From: Amycolatopsis acidicola
GTDB lineage: Bacteria; Actinomycetota; Actinomycetes; Mycobacteriales; Pseudonocardiaceae
NCBI RefSeq assembly: GCF_007713735.2
Contig: NZ_VMNW02000001.1
Location: forward strand, 62,001 to 126,000
Length of the DNA stretch: 64,000 nt
Direction of reading: 5' to 3'
The number at the start of each line of letters is the position of its first letter. Position 1 is the stretch's first letter. Shown one piece after another: positions 45,884 to 54,992 of this stretch. Both the position numbers and the translations under genes were made by a program. The notes under the pieces were generated by a model. The model searched no databases. It saw only the letters and a list, made by a program, of their open reading frames with translations, and was not told the origin of the DNA.

Positions 45884-46347
45884 GGGCGAAGCTCGATCAC
45901 CGTCTTACCGATCCGGATGGGGACCCCCAGTGGAACTCGGAGGGGTGCAGTGACCTTAGCCCGGTCGAGGTAAGTCCCGTTTGTGGATCCCAGATCTTCC
46001 ACGTACCAATCCGCTCCGCGCAGCGAGAGGCGCGCGTGCCGGGTCGAGGCGTAGTCGTCGTCGAGCACCAGGGTGGAGTCGTCCGCCCTGCCCAGCGTGA
46101 TGGGCCGTCCGTCCAGCGCGATCCGGGTTCCGGCCAGCGCCCCGTGCGTCACGATCAGCTGCCGGGGCGACTTGCCGGTGCCCTTGGGGCGCTGTTTGTC
46201 CTTGTTCCGGCGCAGGCCGGGCACCGCCACCTTGAGTCCGGAGGCGGCGTACAGATCCGAACGCACCACCCGCAAAGCGGCAAGCACGAACAGCCAGAGC
46301 AGGACGAGAAAGCCCACTCTGGTGAGTTGAACGACCAGCTCTGGCAC
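45880..46347 (-). CDS. fhaB: FHA-domain membrane protein FhaB (FipA)
   Basis: 155 aa, GTG start. A membrane helix (about 9-30) is followed by a basic linker and a C-terminal FHA domain (about 63-155): ITLGRADDSTLVLDD, TRHARLSLRG and LGSTNGTYLDR, which bind phospho-threonine. It is the first gene of the pstP-rodA-pbpA-pknA-pknB run. In mycobacteria FipA links FtsZ and FtsQ on phosphorylation. Confidence 0.95.
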   Translation of the reverse strand: MPELVVQLTRVGFLVLLWLFVLAALRVVRSDLYAASGLKVAVPGLRRNKDKQRPKGTGKSPRQLIVTHGALAGTRIALDGRPITLGRADDSTLVLDDDYASTRHARLSLRGADWYVEDLGSTNGTYLDRAKVTAPLRVPLGVPIRIGKTVIELRP

Positions 46348-46485
46348 TTGTTGTGTCAGCTCCCGCCTTCATCTGCTCCCACCCCGCGACACGGGTTCGC
46401 CACGGGGTCCCGCAGGGTAATTCTGCGGGACTCGGGAAATCAGCTTCCCAGGGGCTCGGCCGAGCGCAACAAGTGGCTGGTCGAC
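46348..46485. promoter_or_regulatory. fhaB-fhaA gap
   Basis: 138 bases between fhaA (leftward, upstream) and fhaB. It could carry the promoter for the fhaB-to-pknB run. No clear element is visible. Confidence 0.3.
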
Positions 46486-47709
46486 TCAGCCCTGGGTGCG
46501 GAAAACCAACGACGAATGACCGACCCGGATCACGTCTCCGTCGGCCAGCTGCCACGTCTGCACGGGGGTGCCGTTGACCGTGGTGCCGTTCGTGGAGCCG
46601 ATGTCCGCCAGCGTCGCGCTCTGGCCGTCCCAGGTGATCTCCAGGTGGCGGCGGGAGACGCCGGTGTCCGGGAGCCGGAAGTCCGCGTCCTGGCCGCGGC
46701 CGACGACGTTGCCGCCCTGCTTCAGCGAGTAGGTGCGGTTCGAGCCGTCGTCGAGCTGGAGCGTGGCCGCCAGCTGGCGGTTGCCACCCTGCACCGCGGG
46801 CGGGGCGTAGCCCTGCTGGGCGTACGGGTCCGGGCCACCGGCGGGCGGTGCGTAGCCGCCCTGCGGGGCGCCGCCGTAGCCGCCCTGCGGGGGCTGGCCG
46901 TAGCCCTGGTCGTAACCGGGCTGGCCGCCGTAGCCGCCTTGGTCGTACCCGCCCTGGGGCTGGCCGTAGCCCTGGTCATAGCCGGGCTGGCCGCCGTAGC
47001 CGCCTTGGTCGTACCCGCCTTGCGGCTGGCCGTAGCCCTGGTCATAGCCGGGCTGGCCGCCGTAGCCGCCTTGGTCGTACCCGCCCTGGGGCTGGCCGTA
47101 GCCGCCCTGGTCGTATCCGCCCTGTCCGTAGCCGCCCTGGTCGTAACCCGGCTGGCCACCGTAGCCGCCCTGGTCGTAACCGGGCTGGCCCTGCTGTCCG
47201 TAGCCGTACTGGCCCTGCTGGCCGTACGGGTCACCCTGGTCGTATTGGCCGTAGCCGGGGGGCTGGCTCATTGCTGGGTCTCCTGCGTTGCTGGGTCGTG
47301 CTGGCCGTCCTGGACCCGAGACGCCCTTCGGGGTGACGTCCGGGTCGACGGATGAACGGATCTTGAATTGTCCAGTATGCAGCGCCTCGTTGCGCTCGAG
47401 CGAGACTACGACGTCACCATAGGTGTCCCAGACGTGCTCGGCGAGGTGCTGTCGTACTGCTTCCGTGAGCGCCCCGGTGACTCGCTGTTCATCGCCGGCC
47501 ATCCGGTCATGGTCGGTCGGCCCCAAAGACACGACGTAGTGATTCGGGGCGAGCAGCCTGCCACCGGCCAGCTCACGAACGTTCTCCTCGCTCTCCCGCT
47601 CCAGGGCGGTGGCCACCTCCTGGGTGACCACGTTGCCTCCGAACATCCGCGCGAAGGTGTTACCTACCAGGCTCTCCAGGCGCCGATCAAACCGTTCAAC
47701 TCGGCCCAC
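46486..47709 (-). CDS. fhaA: FhaA: DUF3662 plus FHA protein with a repetitive Gly/Tyr/Gln linker
   Basis: 407 aa from GTG 47709, with GGAGG upstream. The N-terminal DUF3662 domain (about 1-125) begins [21 protein letters not shown] low-complexity linker rich in Gly, Tyr, Gln, Asp and Pro follows (about 150-305), built on 22-residue units ([20 protein letters not shown]...). The C-terminal FHA domain (about 325-407) has [21 protein letters not shown] and [11 protein letters not shown]. FhaA binds phosphorylated MviN and limits peptidoglycan synthesis in mycobacteria. The linker is a probable phase-separating or spacer region. Confidence 0.93.
   Translation of the reverse strand: MGRVERFDRRLESLVGNTFARMFGGNVVTQEVATALERESEENVRELAGGRLLAPNHYVVSLGPTDHDRMAGDEQRVTGALTEAVRQHLAEHVWDTYGDVVVSLERNEALHTGQFKIRSSVDPDVTPKGVSGPGRPARPSNAGDPAMSQPPGYGQYDQGDPYGQQGQYGYGQQGQPGYDQGGYGGQPGYDQGGYGQGGYDQGGYGQPQGGYDQGGYGGQPGYDQGYGQPQGGYDQGGYGGQPGYDQGYGQPQGGYDQGGYGGQPGYDQGYGQPPQGGYGGAPQGGYAPPAGGPDPYAQQGYAPPAVQGGNRQLAATLQLDDGSNRTYSLKQGGNVVGRGQDADFRLPDTGVSRRHLEITWDGQSATLADIGSTNGTTVNGTPVQTWQLADGDVIRVGHSSLVFRTQG
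46894..47091 (-). repeat. three tandem 66-bp repeats in fhaA
   Basis: Units start at 46894, 46960 and 47026 and differ by a few bases; a partial fourth unit starts at 47092. Each encodes 22 residues, so the array stays in frame. Copy number is likely to vary by slippage or recombination. Confidence 0.9.
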
Positions 47710-47839
47710 CGGGTGTTGCCGCCTCCTTCACGCGTGTGCTTTCGCACCCGATCCTATCGGGATCTGCGCCTGCTGACACCGACCCCGCGAAAACCGCCCG
47801 AAGGGGCCTGATACGCTTTGCTGGCTGTCGAGGCGACTC

Positions 47840-47922
47840 GGGCGAGTGGCGGAATGGCAGACGCGCACGGTTCAGGTCCGTGTGTCCGAAAGGACGTGAG
47901 GGTTCAACTCCCTCCTCGCCCA
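47840..47922 (+). tRNA. tRNA-Leu (CAG)
   Basis: 83 bases, a class II tRNA. Acceptor GGGCGAG/CTCGCCC, D-arm TGGCGGAATGGCAGACGC, anticodon stem CACGG/CCGTG with loop TTCAGGT (anticodon CAG), long variable arm TGTCCGAAAGGACG, T-arm GAGGGTTCAACTCCCTC, discriminator A. CCA is not fully encoded. Confidence 0.97.
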
Positions 47923-47925
47923 CCG

Positions 47926-47956
47926 AAAAAGCCCCCTGGTTCACCAGGGGCTTTTC
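47926..47956 (+). terminator. terminator after tRNA-Leu
   Basis: AAAAAGCCCC(C)TGGT / ACCAGGGGCTTTT, one bulged C, loop TC, T-rich tail at 47952-47955. A Rho-independent terminator. Confidence 0.88.
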
Positions 47957-48385
47957 TCGTGGGGTGGATCACAGTGCTCCTGGCGCAGGGTGCACAACCA
48001 GTTCGATGGGGAAGCTGAAGCGGTTGTGCAGGCCCGTGACATCGGAGAAGTCCACTTTCGCTCTCCGAGAAACTCCTGACCGCGAATGGCTGGCAGCCCG
48101 ACGAATTACCGGTGAGCCTGGCTGGCGCTCGTGCAGCGACGGCAAGCAATTGGGCGATCGGGGGGCGCGGATCGACCGCGTTTCGCGCCCAGCGCCTGCC
48201 GGTAGGACTCGCGCAGCGGCAGGCCTCACCGAGGTCGCCGCCGTAACTGGCCGCGATCGCGAAATCCGGTTTCCGCCAGCCGGGTGGCCGCCGTGGTGTT
48301 GTGCACGACGGCCAGTACCGTCCGCTCCGCGCGCACCGTGCTCCAGCGCTCAACCGACACGACGGCTGAGTTCAGGCGCGGGACC
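47957..48385. other. 429-base stretch without a recognisable gene
   Basis: Between the tRNA-Leu terminator and the frameshifted gene. Open frames exist on both strands, but their residue make-up is random-looking and none has a good RBS plus typical third-position GC. No repeats or promoter stood out. It may be decayed sequence. Confidence 0.4.
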
Positions 48386-48711
48386 TCAGAAGTTGATGTT
48401 GCCCTGGATGTCGCGGGCCTGCACGACCTTGCCGCTGACGTTCCCGAGATCTGGTTGAGCACCCCGCCGGACTCGACGTGCTGCGCGTACTCGGTGCGCA
48501 GCGCGGCGGCGAACTCGGGATCCGCCTTGCCCGCCTCCTCCAGCCGCTCGGCGACGGCGGTGATCGTCTCGGGCTTGTCCTCGCTCGCGGCCTCCAGTTC
48601 CGCGATCGCCTTCGGATCCTTGCTGAACTTCTTCTTGACCAGGTCGAAGAGGGTGGTCGCGGCCTTGGTCGACAGCGCCGTGGCGATGGAGATCAGAATC
48701 GGCTCAGGCAT
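48386..48711 (-). pseudogene. small conserved gene with an apparent one-base frameshift
   Basis: Translation from ATG 48711 gives a helical protein (MPEPILISIATALSTKAATT ... VLNQISG) of about 89 residues, then turns to Arg/Ser-rich nonsense that runs on to 48226. Adding one base near 48443-48446 (CCC to CCCC on the plus strand) restores the ending NVSGKVVQARDIQGNINF and a stop at 48386-48388. That ending is a typical actinobacterial C-terminal motif (VxGxVVQAxxIxG). It is either a true deletion or a sequencing error in a homopolymer. The intact protein would be about 108 aa; function unknown. Confidence 0.75.
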
Positions 48712-48725
48712 GGGTCAAACCCTAG

Positions 48726-49619
48726 CTACGGAGTCCAGTCCGCGTTGGCGCCACAAAGAAGAACGCACGGAAGCGCACCGGGCACCCGGCCGGCAAGGAA
48801 GGCCGCGAAGGGGACAGCCGCGGCCGGTTCCACCGCGAGGCGGAACTCGTGCCACAGCCTGTCGCGCGCCGCAAGGATCTCGTTCTCGCTGACCAACACC
48901 GACTGCACGTTGTGGCTCGACAGGACGGCGAAGGGCGCTTCGCCGACGCGCGTGGCCCCGAGGGCCGAAGACGCGACGGAGTCGACCTCGGCGTCGACCG
49001 GTTGTCCGGCTTCGAGCGCCTGGTGCAGGCACGAGCACCGCTCGGGCTCGACAGCGACGGTCAGCCTGCCGCCGGCGCCCAGCGCTGTGCCCGCCGCCAG
49101 CCCGCCACCGCCGACCGCGACGGCGATCGCGTCCACGTCCGGCGCGTCCGCGACGATCTCGGCGGCCACCGTGCCCTGGCCCGCGATCACCGCCGGGTCG
49201 TTGTACGCCTCGACGTAGCGCGCGCCGGGCGCAGCGGCAGCTTCGTGCGCGGCTGCGGCCGCCTCGGCGTAGCGATCGCCGACGCGGACCAGCCGGGCGC
49301 CCGCCTCTTCGATCCGGCGCGCCTTCCCTGCTGGAACCGAGTTCGGCACGAACACCGTGGCGGGCAACCCGAGGATCGCGGCCGCCGTGGCCACCCCAAT
49401 GCCGTGGTTCCCACCGGACGCGGTCACCACTTGTTCCGGCAGCGGGCCGGTGAGCAGCGAGTTCAGCGCGCCGCGCAGTTTGAACGAGCCGGTGCGCTGC
49501 AGCTGTTCGAGCTTGAACACGAGCGGCCTGCCGTCGGCCTCCGCGCGCAGTAAGGGCGTCCGGCGAACGTGCGGGGCGATCCGCGCGGCGGCGGCTTCGG
49601 TGGAAAGGGTGGCTGTCAT
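48726..49619 (-). CDS. PLP-dependent threonine/serine dehydratase family enzyme (second copy)
   Basis: 297 aa from ATG 49619, which has GGAGGT directly before it (unusually short spacing); an ATG nine codons earlier at 49646 has no RBS. The PLP-Lys lies in LQRTGSFKLRGALNS, SGGNHGIGVATAA is the phosphate-side loop and VGGGGLAAGTAL the glycine loop. No ACT domain. The same family as the gene at 28442-29389 but clearly diverged. Substrate is probably threonine or serine. Confidence 0.87.
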   Translation of the reverse strand: MTATLSTEAAAARIAPHVRRTPLLRAEADGRPLVFKLEQLQRTGSFKLRGALNSLLTGPLPEQVVTASGGNHGIGVATAAAILGLPATVFVPNSVPAGKARRIEEAGARLVRVGDRYAEAAAAAHEAAAAPGARYVEAYNDPAVIAGQGTVAAEIVADAPDVDAIAVAVGGGGLAAGTALGAGGRLTVAVEPERCSCLHQALEAGQPVDAEVDSVASSALGATRVGEAPFAVLSSHNVQSVLVSENEILAARDRLWHEFRLAVEPAAAVPFAAFLAGRVPGALPCVLLCGANADWTP

Positions 49620-49734
49620 ACCTCCACTCTGGGCCGCCGAAGCCATCAGCTGCCAGCCGAGGAGGACTGGATTTCCGGCCCCCGAAGCAGGTGGTCACGA
49701 TGGTGGCCCTGCTCCGGGAGGCCGCGACTCCTGA

Positions 49735-50109
49735 CTAGCCGACCTCGACCAGGTCGACCACGAAGATCAACGTCTCGTTCGGCTTGATGACCCCGCCCGC
49801 GCCGCGTTCGCCGTAGGCGAGGTGCGGCGGGATGACCAGCTTCCGGCGGCCGCCGACCTTCATCCCGACCACGCCCTGGTCCCAGCCGGGGATGACGTGC
49901 CCCTGGCCCAGCGGGAACCGGAGCGGCTGGCCCCGGTCCCAGGACGCGTCGAACTGCTCGCCGCTGGAATGCGAGACGCCGACGTAGTGCACCGAAACGA
50001 CCTGACCGGCGTTGGCCTCCGCGCCGGTGCCCTCTGTCAGATCGGTGATCTCCAGTCCGGCGGGCGGCGGGCCGTCGGGCCGGTCGACCTCGGGCTTCTC
50101 CAATGCCAT
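49735..50109 (-). CDS. FKBP-type peptidyl-prolyl cis-trans isomerase
   Basis: 124 aa from ATG 50109 with GAGGAG upstream. Single FKBP domain: VSVHYVGVSHSSGEQFDASW, PLRFPLGQGHVIPGWDQG and RRKLVIPPHLAYGERGAGG. The pocket residues (Tyr, Phe/Asp, Val-Ile, Trp, Tyr) are kept. No signal peptide, so cytoplasmic. Divergent from the cystathionine-lyase-like gene. Confidence 0.95.
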   Translation of the reverse strand: MALEKPEVDRPDGPPPAGLEITDLTEGTGAEANAGQVVSVHYVGVSHSSGEQFDASWDRGQPLRFPLGQGHVIPGWDQGVVGMKVGGRRKLVIPPHLAYGERGAGGVIKPNETLIFVVDLVEVG

Positions 50110-50228
50110 GTGTAACTCCTCGTCTTTCGGTCGGTGCACGGTATCCAGCTGAGACCCGGATCGCATCACGACACGGGTGCGGCCGCGGCTTCCGTACGCT
50201 GGCGCCGAACACCGGACAAGGAGCACTG

Positions 50229-51263
50229 ATGAACGACTGGTCGCCGCGCACCCGCGCGATCGCCGCGGGCAGGCCCGCCGGGGCCGGGAAGCCGCTGAAC
50301 ACGCCGATCGTCCCGGCGAGCACCTTCTACGCGGGCGGCGACCACACCTACGCCCGCGAGGAGGGCACCCCGACCTGGACCGCGCTGGAAGAAGCGGTCG
50401 GGGCGCTCGAAGGCGGCAAGGCGACTTCGTTCGCGTCGGGGGTCGGCGCCGTCGCGGCGGTGCTCGACCTGTTCCCCGCCGGGGCGCAGGTGGCGGTGCC
50501 GACGTTCAGCTACGCGGGCACGCGCGGGTTGCTCGACCACGCCGCCGAGATGGGCAGGCTGAAGGTGCGCCGGATCGACCCGGCCGACACCGCGGCATGG
50601 GCCGTCGCCGCCGAAGAGGCCGACCTGCTGTGGATCGAGTCGCCGACCAACCCGACGCTGGAACTGATCGACATCGCCCCGCTCGTCGGGCATCGCGCCC
50701 GCGTGGTGGTGGACAACACCTTCGCCACCCCGCTCGGTCAGCAGCCGCTTTCCCAGGGCGCGGACATCGTGGTGCACAGCGCGACCAAGCTGATCGGCGG
50801 GCACAGTGACCTGCTGCTCGGGATCACGGTCACCGCCGACGACGCGCTGGCCGAAGAGCTCGTTCACGCGCGCACCCGCACCGGCGCCACTCCGGGCGCG
50901 CTCGAAGCGTGGCTCGCGCTGCGCGGGCTGCGCACTCTCCCGGTGCGCTTCGCCGAGCAGTCGAAGAGCGCCGCGCTTCTGGCCGAGCGCCTCGCCGAGC
51001 ATCCGGCCGTGACGAAGGTGGCGTACCCCGGCCTCGGCACGATGATCGCCTTCGAGCTGCCCGACGCCGAAGCCGCGGCGAAGGTCTGCGAATCGCTCGA
51101 ACTGATCGTGCACGCCACCAGCCTCGGCGGGGTGGAGAGCCTGATCGAACGGCGTGCGATGTGGCCGGGCGACGCGCACGTGCCCGCCGGGTTGCTGCGG
51201 TTCAGCGTCGGCCTCGAAGACCCCGAAGACCTCTGGCGAGATCTGCGGAACGCACTCGGTTAA
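50229..51263 (+). CDS. trans-sulfuration family PLP enzyme (cystathionine gamma-lyase/synthase type)
   Basis: 344 aa from ATG 50229 with AAGGAG upstream. PLP-binding SATKLIGGHSDLLLG (catalytic Lys at about 182), SFASGVGAVAAVL and the C-terminal HATSLGGVESLIERR are family hallmarks. It is about 40 residues shorter than the usual 380, missing part of the middle of the C-terminal domain (after VAYPGLG). Reaction could be cystathionine gamma-lyase, gamma-synthase or a methionine lyase; sequence alone does not decide. Confidence 0.88.
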   Translation: MNDWSPRTRAIAAGRPAGAGKPLNTPIVPASTFYAGGDHTYAREEGTPTWTALEEAVGALEGGKATSFASGVGAVAAVLDLFPAGAQVAVPTFSYAGTRGLLDHAAEMGRLKVRRIDPADTAAWAVAAEEADLLWIESPTNPTLELIDIAPLVGHRARVVVDNTFATPLGQQPLSQGADIVVHSATKLIGGHSDLLLGITVTADDALAEELVHARTRTGATPGALEAWLALRGLRTLPVRFAEQSKSAALLAERLAEHPAVTKVAYPGLGTMIAFELPDAEAAAKVCESLELIVHATSLGGVESLIERRAMWPGDAHVPAGLLRFSVGLEDPEDLWRDLRNALG

Positions 51264-51676
51264 GCGACGTTCCTGTTGTACTGCAGCTGGTCCGCGTCGA
51301 GGTGCCAGCTCAGGATGCGGCGTGGGTGGATTCGGATGGTCTCGTTCGAAAACCACTCGCCGCCGTAGGCGGGTTTGTGCCCGGTGACCAGTTCGGCGGT
51401 GCCGCGGATCTCGATGCCGCGACCCCAGCCGGGTTTCACCGCGCCGGGCTCGTCCGGGGTCATGTCGTCGATCACGAACGACACCCGCGGGTTGGCCGCG
51501 ATGTTGCGCCATTTCTGGCTCTTGGACAGCTCGGGCCCGCCGATGTCGATCGTGCCGTCGGAGTTCACTTCGAAGCCGAGCGGCCTCGACTGCGGGGAGC
51601 CGTCCGGTGCGACGGTCGCGAGCCGGCCCAGCGACTGGGTCTTCAGGTAGCCGAGCTCGTAGTCCGTGAAGATCAT
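51260..51676 (-). CDS. PPOX class F420-dependent oxidoreductase
   Basis: 138 aa. Split-barrel flavin/F420 fold: YLKTQSLGRLATVAPDGSPQ at the start, RNIAANPRVSFVIDD and GIEIRGTAELV. The family (pyridoxamine phosphate oxidase-like) uses coenzyme F420 in actinobacteria. The substrate is not known. Its 3' end overlaps the upstream gene's 3' end by 4 bases (converging). Confidence 0.88.
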   Translation of the reverse strand: MIFTDYELGYLKTQSLGRLATVAPDGSPQSRPLGFEVNSDGTIDIGGPELSKSQKWRNIAANPRVSFVIDDMTPDEPGAVKPGWGRGIEIRGTAELVTGHKPAYGGEWFSNETIRIHPRRILSWHLDADQLQYNRNVA

Positions 51677-51757
51677 GCCTCGACCCTAGAACTTCGAGTT
51701 AACTAGAGGTCAACCGTTCGTCTTGACCATGGTCGGCCGGGGTGCAAGCCTTCGTGG

Positions 51758-53248
51758 GTGAAGGTCCGGAACTCGGTGCTGGCGCTCGCCCTGCTGCTCG
51801 TGGTCTCGGGCTGCTCCGCCGGTTCGACGGCGTCGGTGAGCACCGGGCCGGACACTCTTTCGGTCGGTTTCTCGGCCGAGCCGCAGAACTTCGACTTCAC
51901 CCGCACGGACGGCACGGCCATCCCGCAGGCGCTGCTCTACAACGTCTACGAGGGACTGGTGAAACTGGACAGTGGCGGCAACATCGTGCCCCTGCTGGCC
52001 CGCTCGTGGACCGTCAGCCCGGATCGCACCACCTACGACTTCCAGCTCGCGCCGGGGGTGAAGTTCAGCAACGGCGCGCCGTTCACCGCTTCCGACGTGA
52101 AGTTCTCGATCGACCGCGTGAAGACCGACTGGACCATCTCGATCAAGTCCAAAATGGACGTCGTGGACCACGTCGACGTGGTGGACCCGTCGCACGCGCG
52201 CGTGGTGCTGAAGAAACCGAGCAACGGCTGGCTGTTCGACATGACCGGCCGCGTCGGCACGATGTTCAGCCCCACCGGGGTGGGCGATCTGGCGAACACG
52301 CCCATCGGCACCGGCCCGTACGTGATGGCGCAGCGCAAGCGTGGCGACTCGATCGTCCTGCGCGAGAATCCGGCGTACTGGGGCGCGAAACCGGCATACG
52401 GGACCGTGGTGCTCAAGTACTACAAGGACGCGACCGCGCTCAACAACGCCTTGCTCAGCAACGGGATCGACGTGATCTCCACGGTCGCCGCGCCGGACTC
52501 GATCCCGCAGTTCGAGACGGACACCCGGTTCACCGTCCTGCAGGGCACCACGAACAGCGAAGTCGTGCTGTCGTTCAACGGCGCCCGCGCGCCCTTCAAC
52601 GATGTCCGGGTGCGCCGCGCGCTGACGCTGGCCATCGACCGCAAGGCCCTGCTTGCCACGGCGTGGGCGAACCGCGGCACGCTGATCGGCAGCATGGTCC
52701 CGCCGACGGATCCTTGGTACGAGGACCTTTCCGGCTACTACCCGTACGACCCGGCGCAGGCCAAGGCGCTGCTCGCGCAGGCAGGCCAGAGCAACCTCTC
52801 GATCCGGCTGCGCATCCCGAACCTGTCCTACGCGACCAACGCCGCGCAGGTGGTGGCCTCCGATCTCGCCGACATCGGGGTGCACGTGACCATCGAGCCG
52901 CTGGACTTCCCCGCGGTGTGGCTGAAGCAGGTGTTCACCGACCACGACTTCGACATGTCGATCGTGCAGCACGTGGAGGCGCGGGACATCACCACGTTCG
53001 GCAATCCCAAGTACTACTGGGGATACGACAGCCCGCAGGTGCGCCAGTACCTCGCGGCCGCCGACGCCGGCACCCCGCAGCAGCAGATCGACGAGATGCG
53101 CCAGGCGGCGCGCACGATCACCGCGGACGCGGCGGCGGACTGGCTGTTCCTCTTCCCGAACGTGGTGGTGGCGAAGAAGAAGGTCACCGGGCTGGCGCGC
53201 AACCAGGTCAGCGAGTCCTTTGATCTGACGGGACTCGGGCGCGCATGA
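51758..53248 (+). CDS. peptide/opine-type ABC transporter substrate-binding lipoprotein
   Basis: 496 aa. The signal RNSVLALALLLVVSGC has its lipobox VSGC with Cys at 19. The SBP_bac_5 fold is clear: LSVGFSAEPQNFDFTRTDG, LLYNVYEGLVKLDSGGNIVPLLARSW and GAPFTASDVKFSIDRVK, then VRRALTLAIDRKALL. It delivers oligopeptides or similar solutes to the coupled permeases. GTG start with a weak RBS. First gene of a six-gene operon ending in an amidase. Confidence 0.93.
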   Translation: MKVRNSVLALALLLVVSGCSAGSTASVSTGPDTLSVGFSAEPQNFDFTRTDGTAIPQALLYNVYEGLVKLDSGGNIVPLLARSWTVSPDRTTYDFQLAPGVKFSNGAPFTASDVKFSIDRVKTDWTISIKSKMDVVDHVDVVDPSHARVVLKKPSNGWLFDMTGRVGTMFSPTGVGDLANTPIGTGPYVMAQRKRGDSIVLRENPAYWGAKPAYGTVVLKYYKDATALNNALLSNGIDVISTVAAPDSIPQFETDTRFTVLQGTTNSEVVLSFNGARAPFNDVRVRRALTLAIDRKALLATAWANRGTLIGSMVPPTDPWYEDLSGYYPYDPAQAKALLAQAGQSNLSIRLRIPNLSYATNAAQVVASDLADIGVHVTIEPLDFPAVWLKQVFTDHDFDMSIVQHVEARDITTFGNPKYYWGYDSPQVRQYLAAADAGTPQQQIDEMRQAARTITADAAADWLFLFPNVVVAKKKVTGLARNQVSESFDLTGLGRA

Positions 53249-54189
53249 CCGCGATCCTGCGCAGGCTGGCGATCTTCGTGGTGAGCGTGTTCGTCGCGTC
53301 GATCGTGGTGTTCGCCTTCATGGCCGTCCTGCCCGGTGACCCCGCGCAGGTCGCGCTGGGCGTGAACGCGACGCCGGAGCTGCTCGCGAAGACGAGACAC
53401 GACTTCGGCCTCGACCGCTCGCTGGTCACGCAGTACCTCAGCTGGTTCGGCGGCGTGCTGCACGGGGACTTCGGGCATTCCTACGTGACCGGCGAGGCGA
53501 TCGGGCCGCAGCTGGTGGACCGCCTCGGCGTGACGTTGTGGCTGGTGGGCGCCGGGATGCTGGTCGCGCTGGTGCTCGCGATCCCGTTCGGCACGCTCGC
53601 CGCGACGTGGCACCGGCGGTTCTCCGGCGCCGCGATCTCCGGGATTTCCCAGCTGGGCGTGGCTGTTCCGGCGTTCCTTGCCGGGATCCTGCTGGTGCAA
53701 ATCTTCGCGGTGCAGCTGCGCTGGCTGCCGTCCGGTGGCTGGACCCCGCCGGATCAGGACGCGGGCGAGTTCGTGCGCGGGCTGATCCTTCCCGCGCTGT
53801 CGCTGGGAATCGTGCAGGGCGCCGTGCTCACGCGCTACGTGCGGTCGGCGGTGCTCGACACGCTGGGCCAGGACTACCTCCGCACGGCGCGGTCGAAGGG
53901 CCTTCGCCCGTACCCCGCCCTGATGCGGCACGGCCTGCGCAACGCCGCCGTGCCGGTGGTGACGGTGCTGGGCCTGCAGCTGAGCACGTTGCTGATCGGC
54001 GCGGTCGTGGTGGAGCGGGTGTTCGTCCTGCCGGGGCTCGGCAGCATGTTGCTCGACTCGGTGTCCTCGCGGGATCTTCTTGCGGTGCAAGGGATCGTGC
54101 TCGTGCTGGTGGTGGCGGTGCTGCTGGTGAACTTCCTCGTGGACGTGCTGTACGTGCTGATCGACCCGAGGCTGCGGGTGAGCCGATGA
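53245..54189 (+). CDS. ABC transporter permease (DppB-like)
   Basis: 314 aa, 4-base overlap with the binding-protein gene. Six helices; the start RRLAIFVVSVFVASIVVFAF and FGLDRSLVTQYLSWFGGVLHGDFG are typical of DppB/OppB. The EAA loop is YLRTARSKGLRPYPALMRHGLRNA (shown in two parts here: residues about 208-231), which contacts the ATPase. Confidence 0.93.
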   Translation: MTAILRRLAIFVVSVFVASIVVFAFMAVLPGDPAQVALGVNATPELLAKTRHDFGLDRSLVTQYLSWFGGVLHGDFGHSYVTGEAIGPQLVDRLGVTLWLVGAGMLVALVLAIPFGTLAATWHRRFSGAAISGISQLGVAVPAFLAGILLVQIFAVQLRWLPSGGWTPPDQDAGEFVRGLILPALSLGIVQGAVLTRYVRSAVLDTLGQDYLRTARSKGLRPYPALMRHGLRNAAVPVVTVLGLQLSTLLIGAVVVERVFVLPGLGSMLLDSVSSRDLLAVQGIVLVLVVAVLLVNFLVDVLYVLIDPRLRVSR

Positions 54190-54992
54190 ACCGGAATCTC
54201 GTGCTCGGCTCGGTGCTCGTCGGGCTCGTGGTGCTCGCCGCGCTGGTGTCTTTCGTGTGGACGCCGCACGATCCGCTGAAGGTGGACGCGGCGGTGCGGC
54301 TCATGGGCCCGAGCGGCGATTACTGGTTCGGCACCGACAAGTTCGGCCGCGACGTCTTCTCGCAGATCATGGTCGGCGCGCGGACGACGCTGTACGTCGG
54401 CGTGATCGCGGTCGGCGTCGCGGCGGTCATCGGCACCCCGCTCGGGATGCTGGCCGGGATGTCGGGGCACCGTCTCGGCGAGTTCGTCATGCGTGTCAAC
54501 GATCTCGTGCTCGCCTTCCCCGCGCTGCTGCTGGCGATCATGCTCGGCGCGGTCTACGGCGCGAGCACGCTGACGGCGATGATCGCGATCGGCGTCGCCA
54601 CGATCCCGTCGTTCGCGCGGATCACGCGCGCGGGCACGTTGCAGGTGATGAGCACCGAGTACGTGCTCGCCGCGCGGGCGGGCGGCCGGTCGCGGGTGTT
54701 CATCGCGCGCCGGCACGTGCTGCGGAACATCGCGGGGCTGGTGATCGTGCAGTGCTCGGTCTCGTTCGCGATCGCGGTGCTGGCCGAGGCGGCGTTGTCG
54801 TTCCTCGGTTTCGGCACCCGGCCGCCGACCCCGTCGTGGGGGCGGATGCTGCAGGAGTCGCAGGAACTGCTGACGGTGCAGCCGCGGCTGGCGCTGGTGC
54901 CCGGCATCGCGATCGCGGTGGCGGTACTGGGTTTCAACCTCCTCGGCGACGGGCTGCGTGACAGGTTCGACCCACGGCTGGAGCGGCGATGA
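54186..54992 (+). CDS. ABC transporter permease (DppC-like)
   Basis: 268 aa from ATG 54186 with ATGA overlap. Begins MNRNLVLGSVLVGLVVLAAL, with GTDKFGRDVFSQIMVGARTT, a DppC/OppC hallmark, and the EAA loop YVLAARAGGRSRVFIARRHV. It forms the channel with the previous permease. Confidence 0.93.
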   Translation: MNRNLVLGSVLVGLVVLAALVSFVWTPHDPLKVDAAVRLMGPSGDYWFGTDKFGRDVFSQIMVGARTTLYVGVIAVGVAAVIGTPLGMLAGMSGHRLGEFVMRVNDLVLAFPALLLAIMLGAVYGASTLTAMIAIGVATIPSFARITRAGTLQVMSTEYVLAARAGGRSRVFIARRHVLRNIAGLVIVQCSVSFAIAVLAEAALSFLGFGTRPPTPSWGRMLQESQELLTVQPRLALVPGIAIAVAVLGFNLLGDGLRDRFDPRLERR

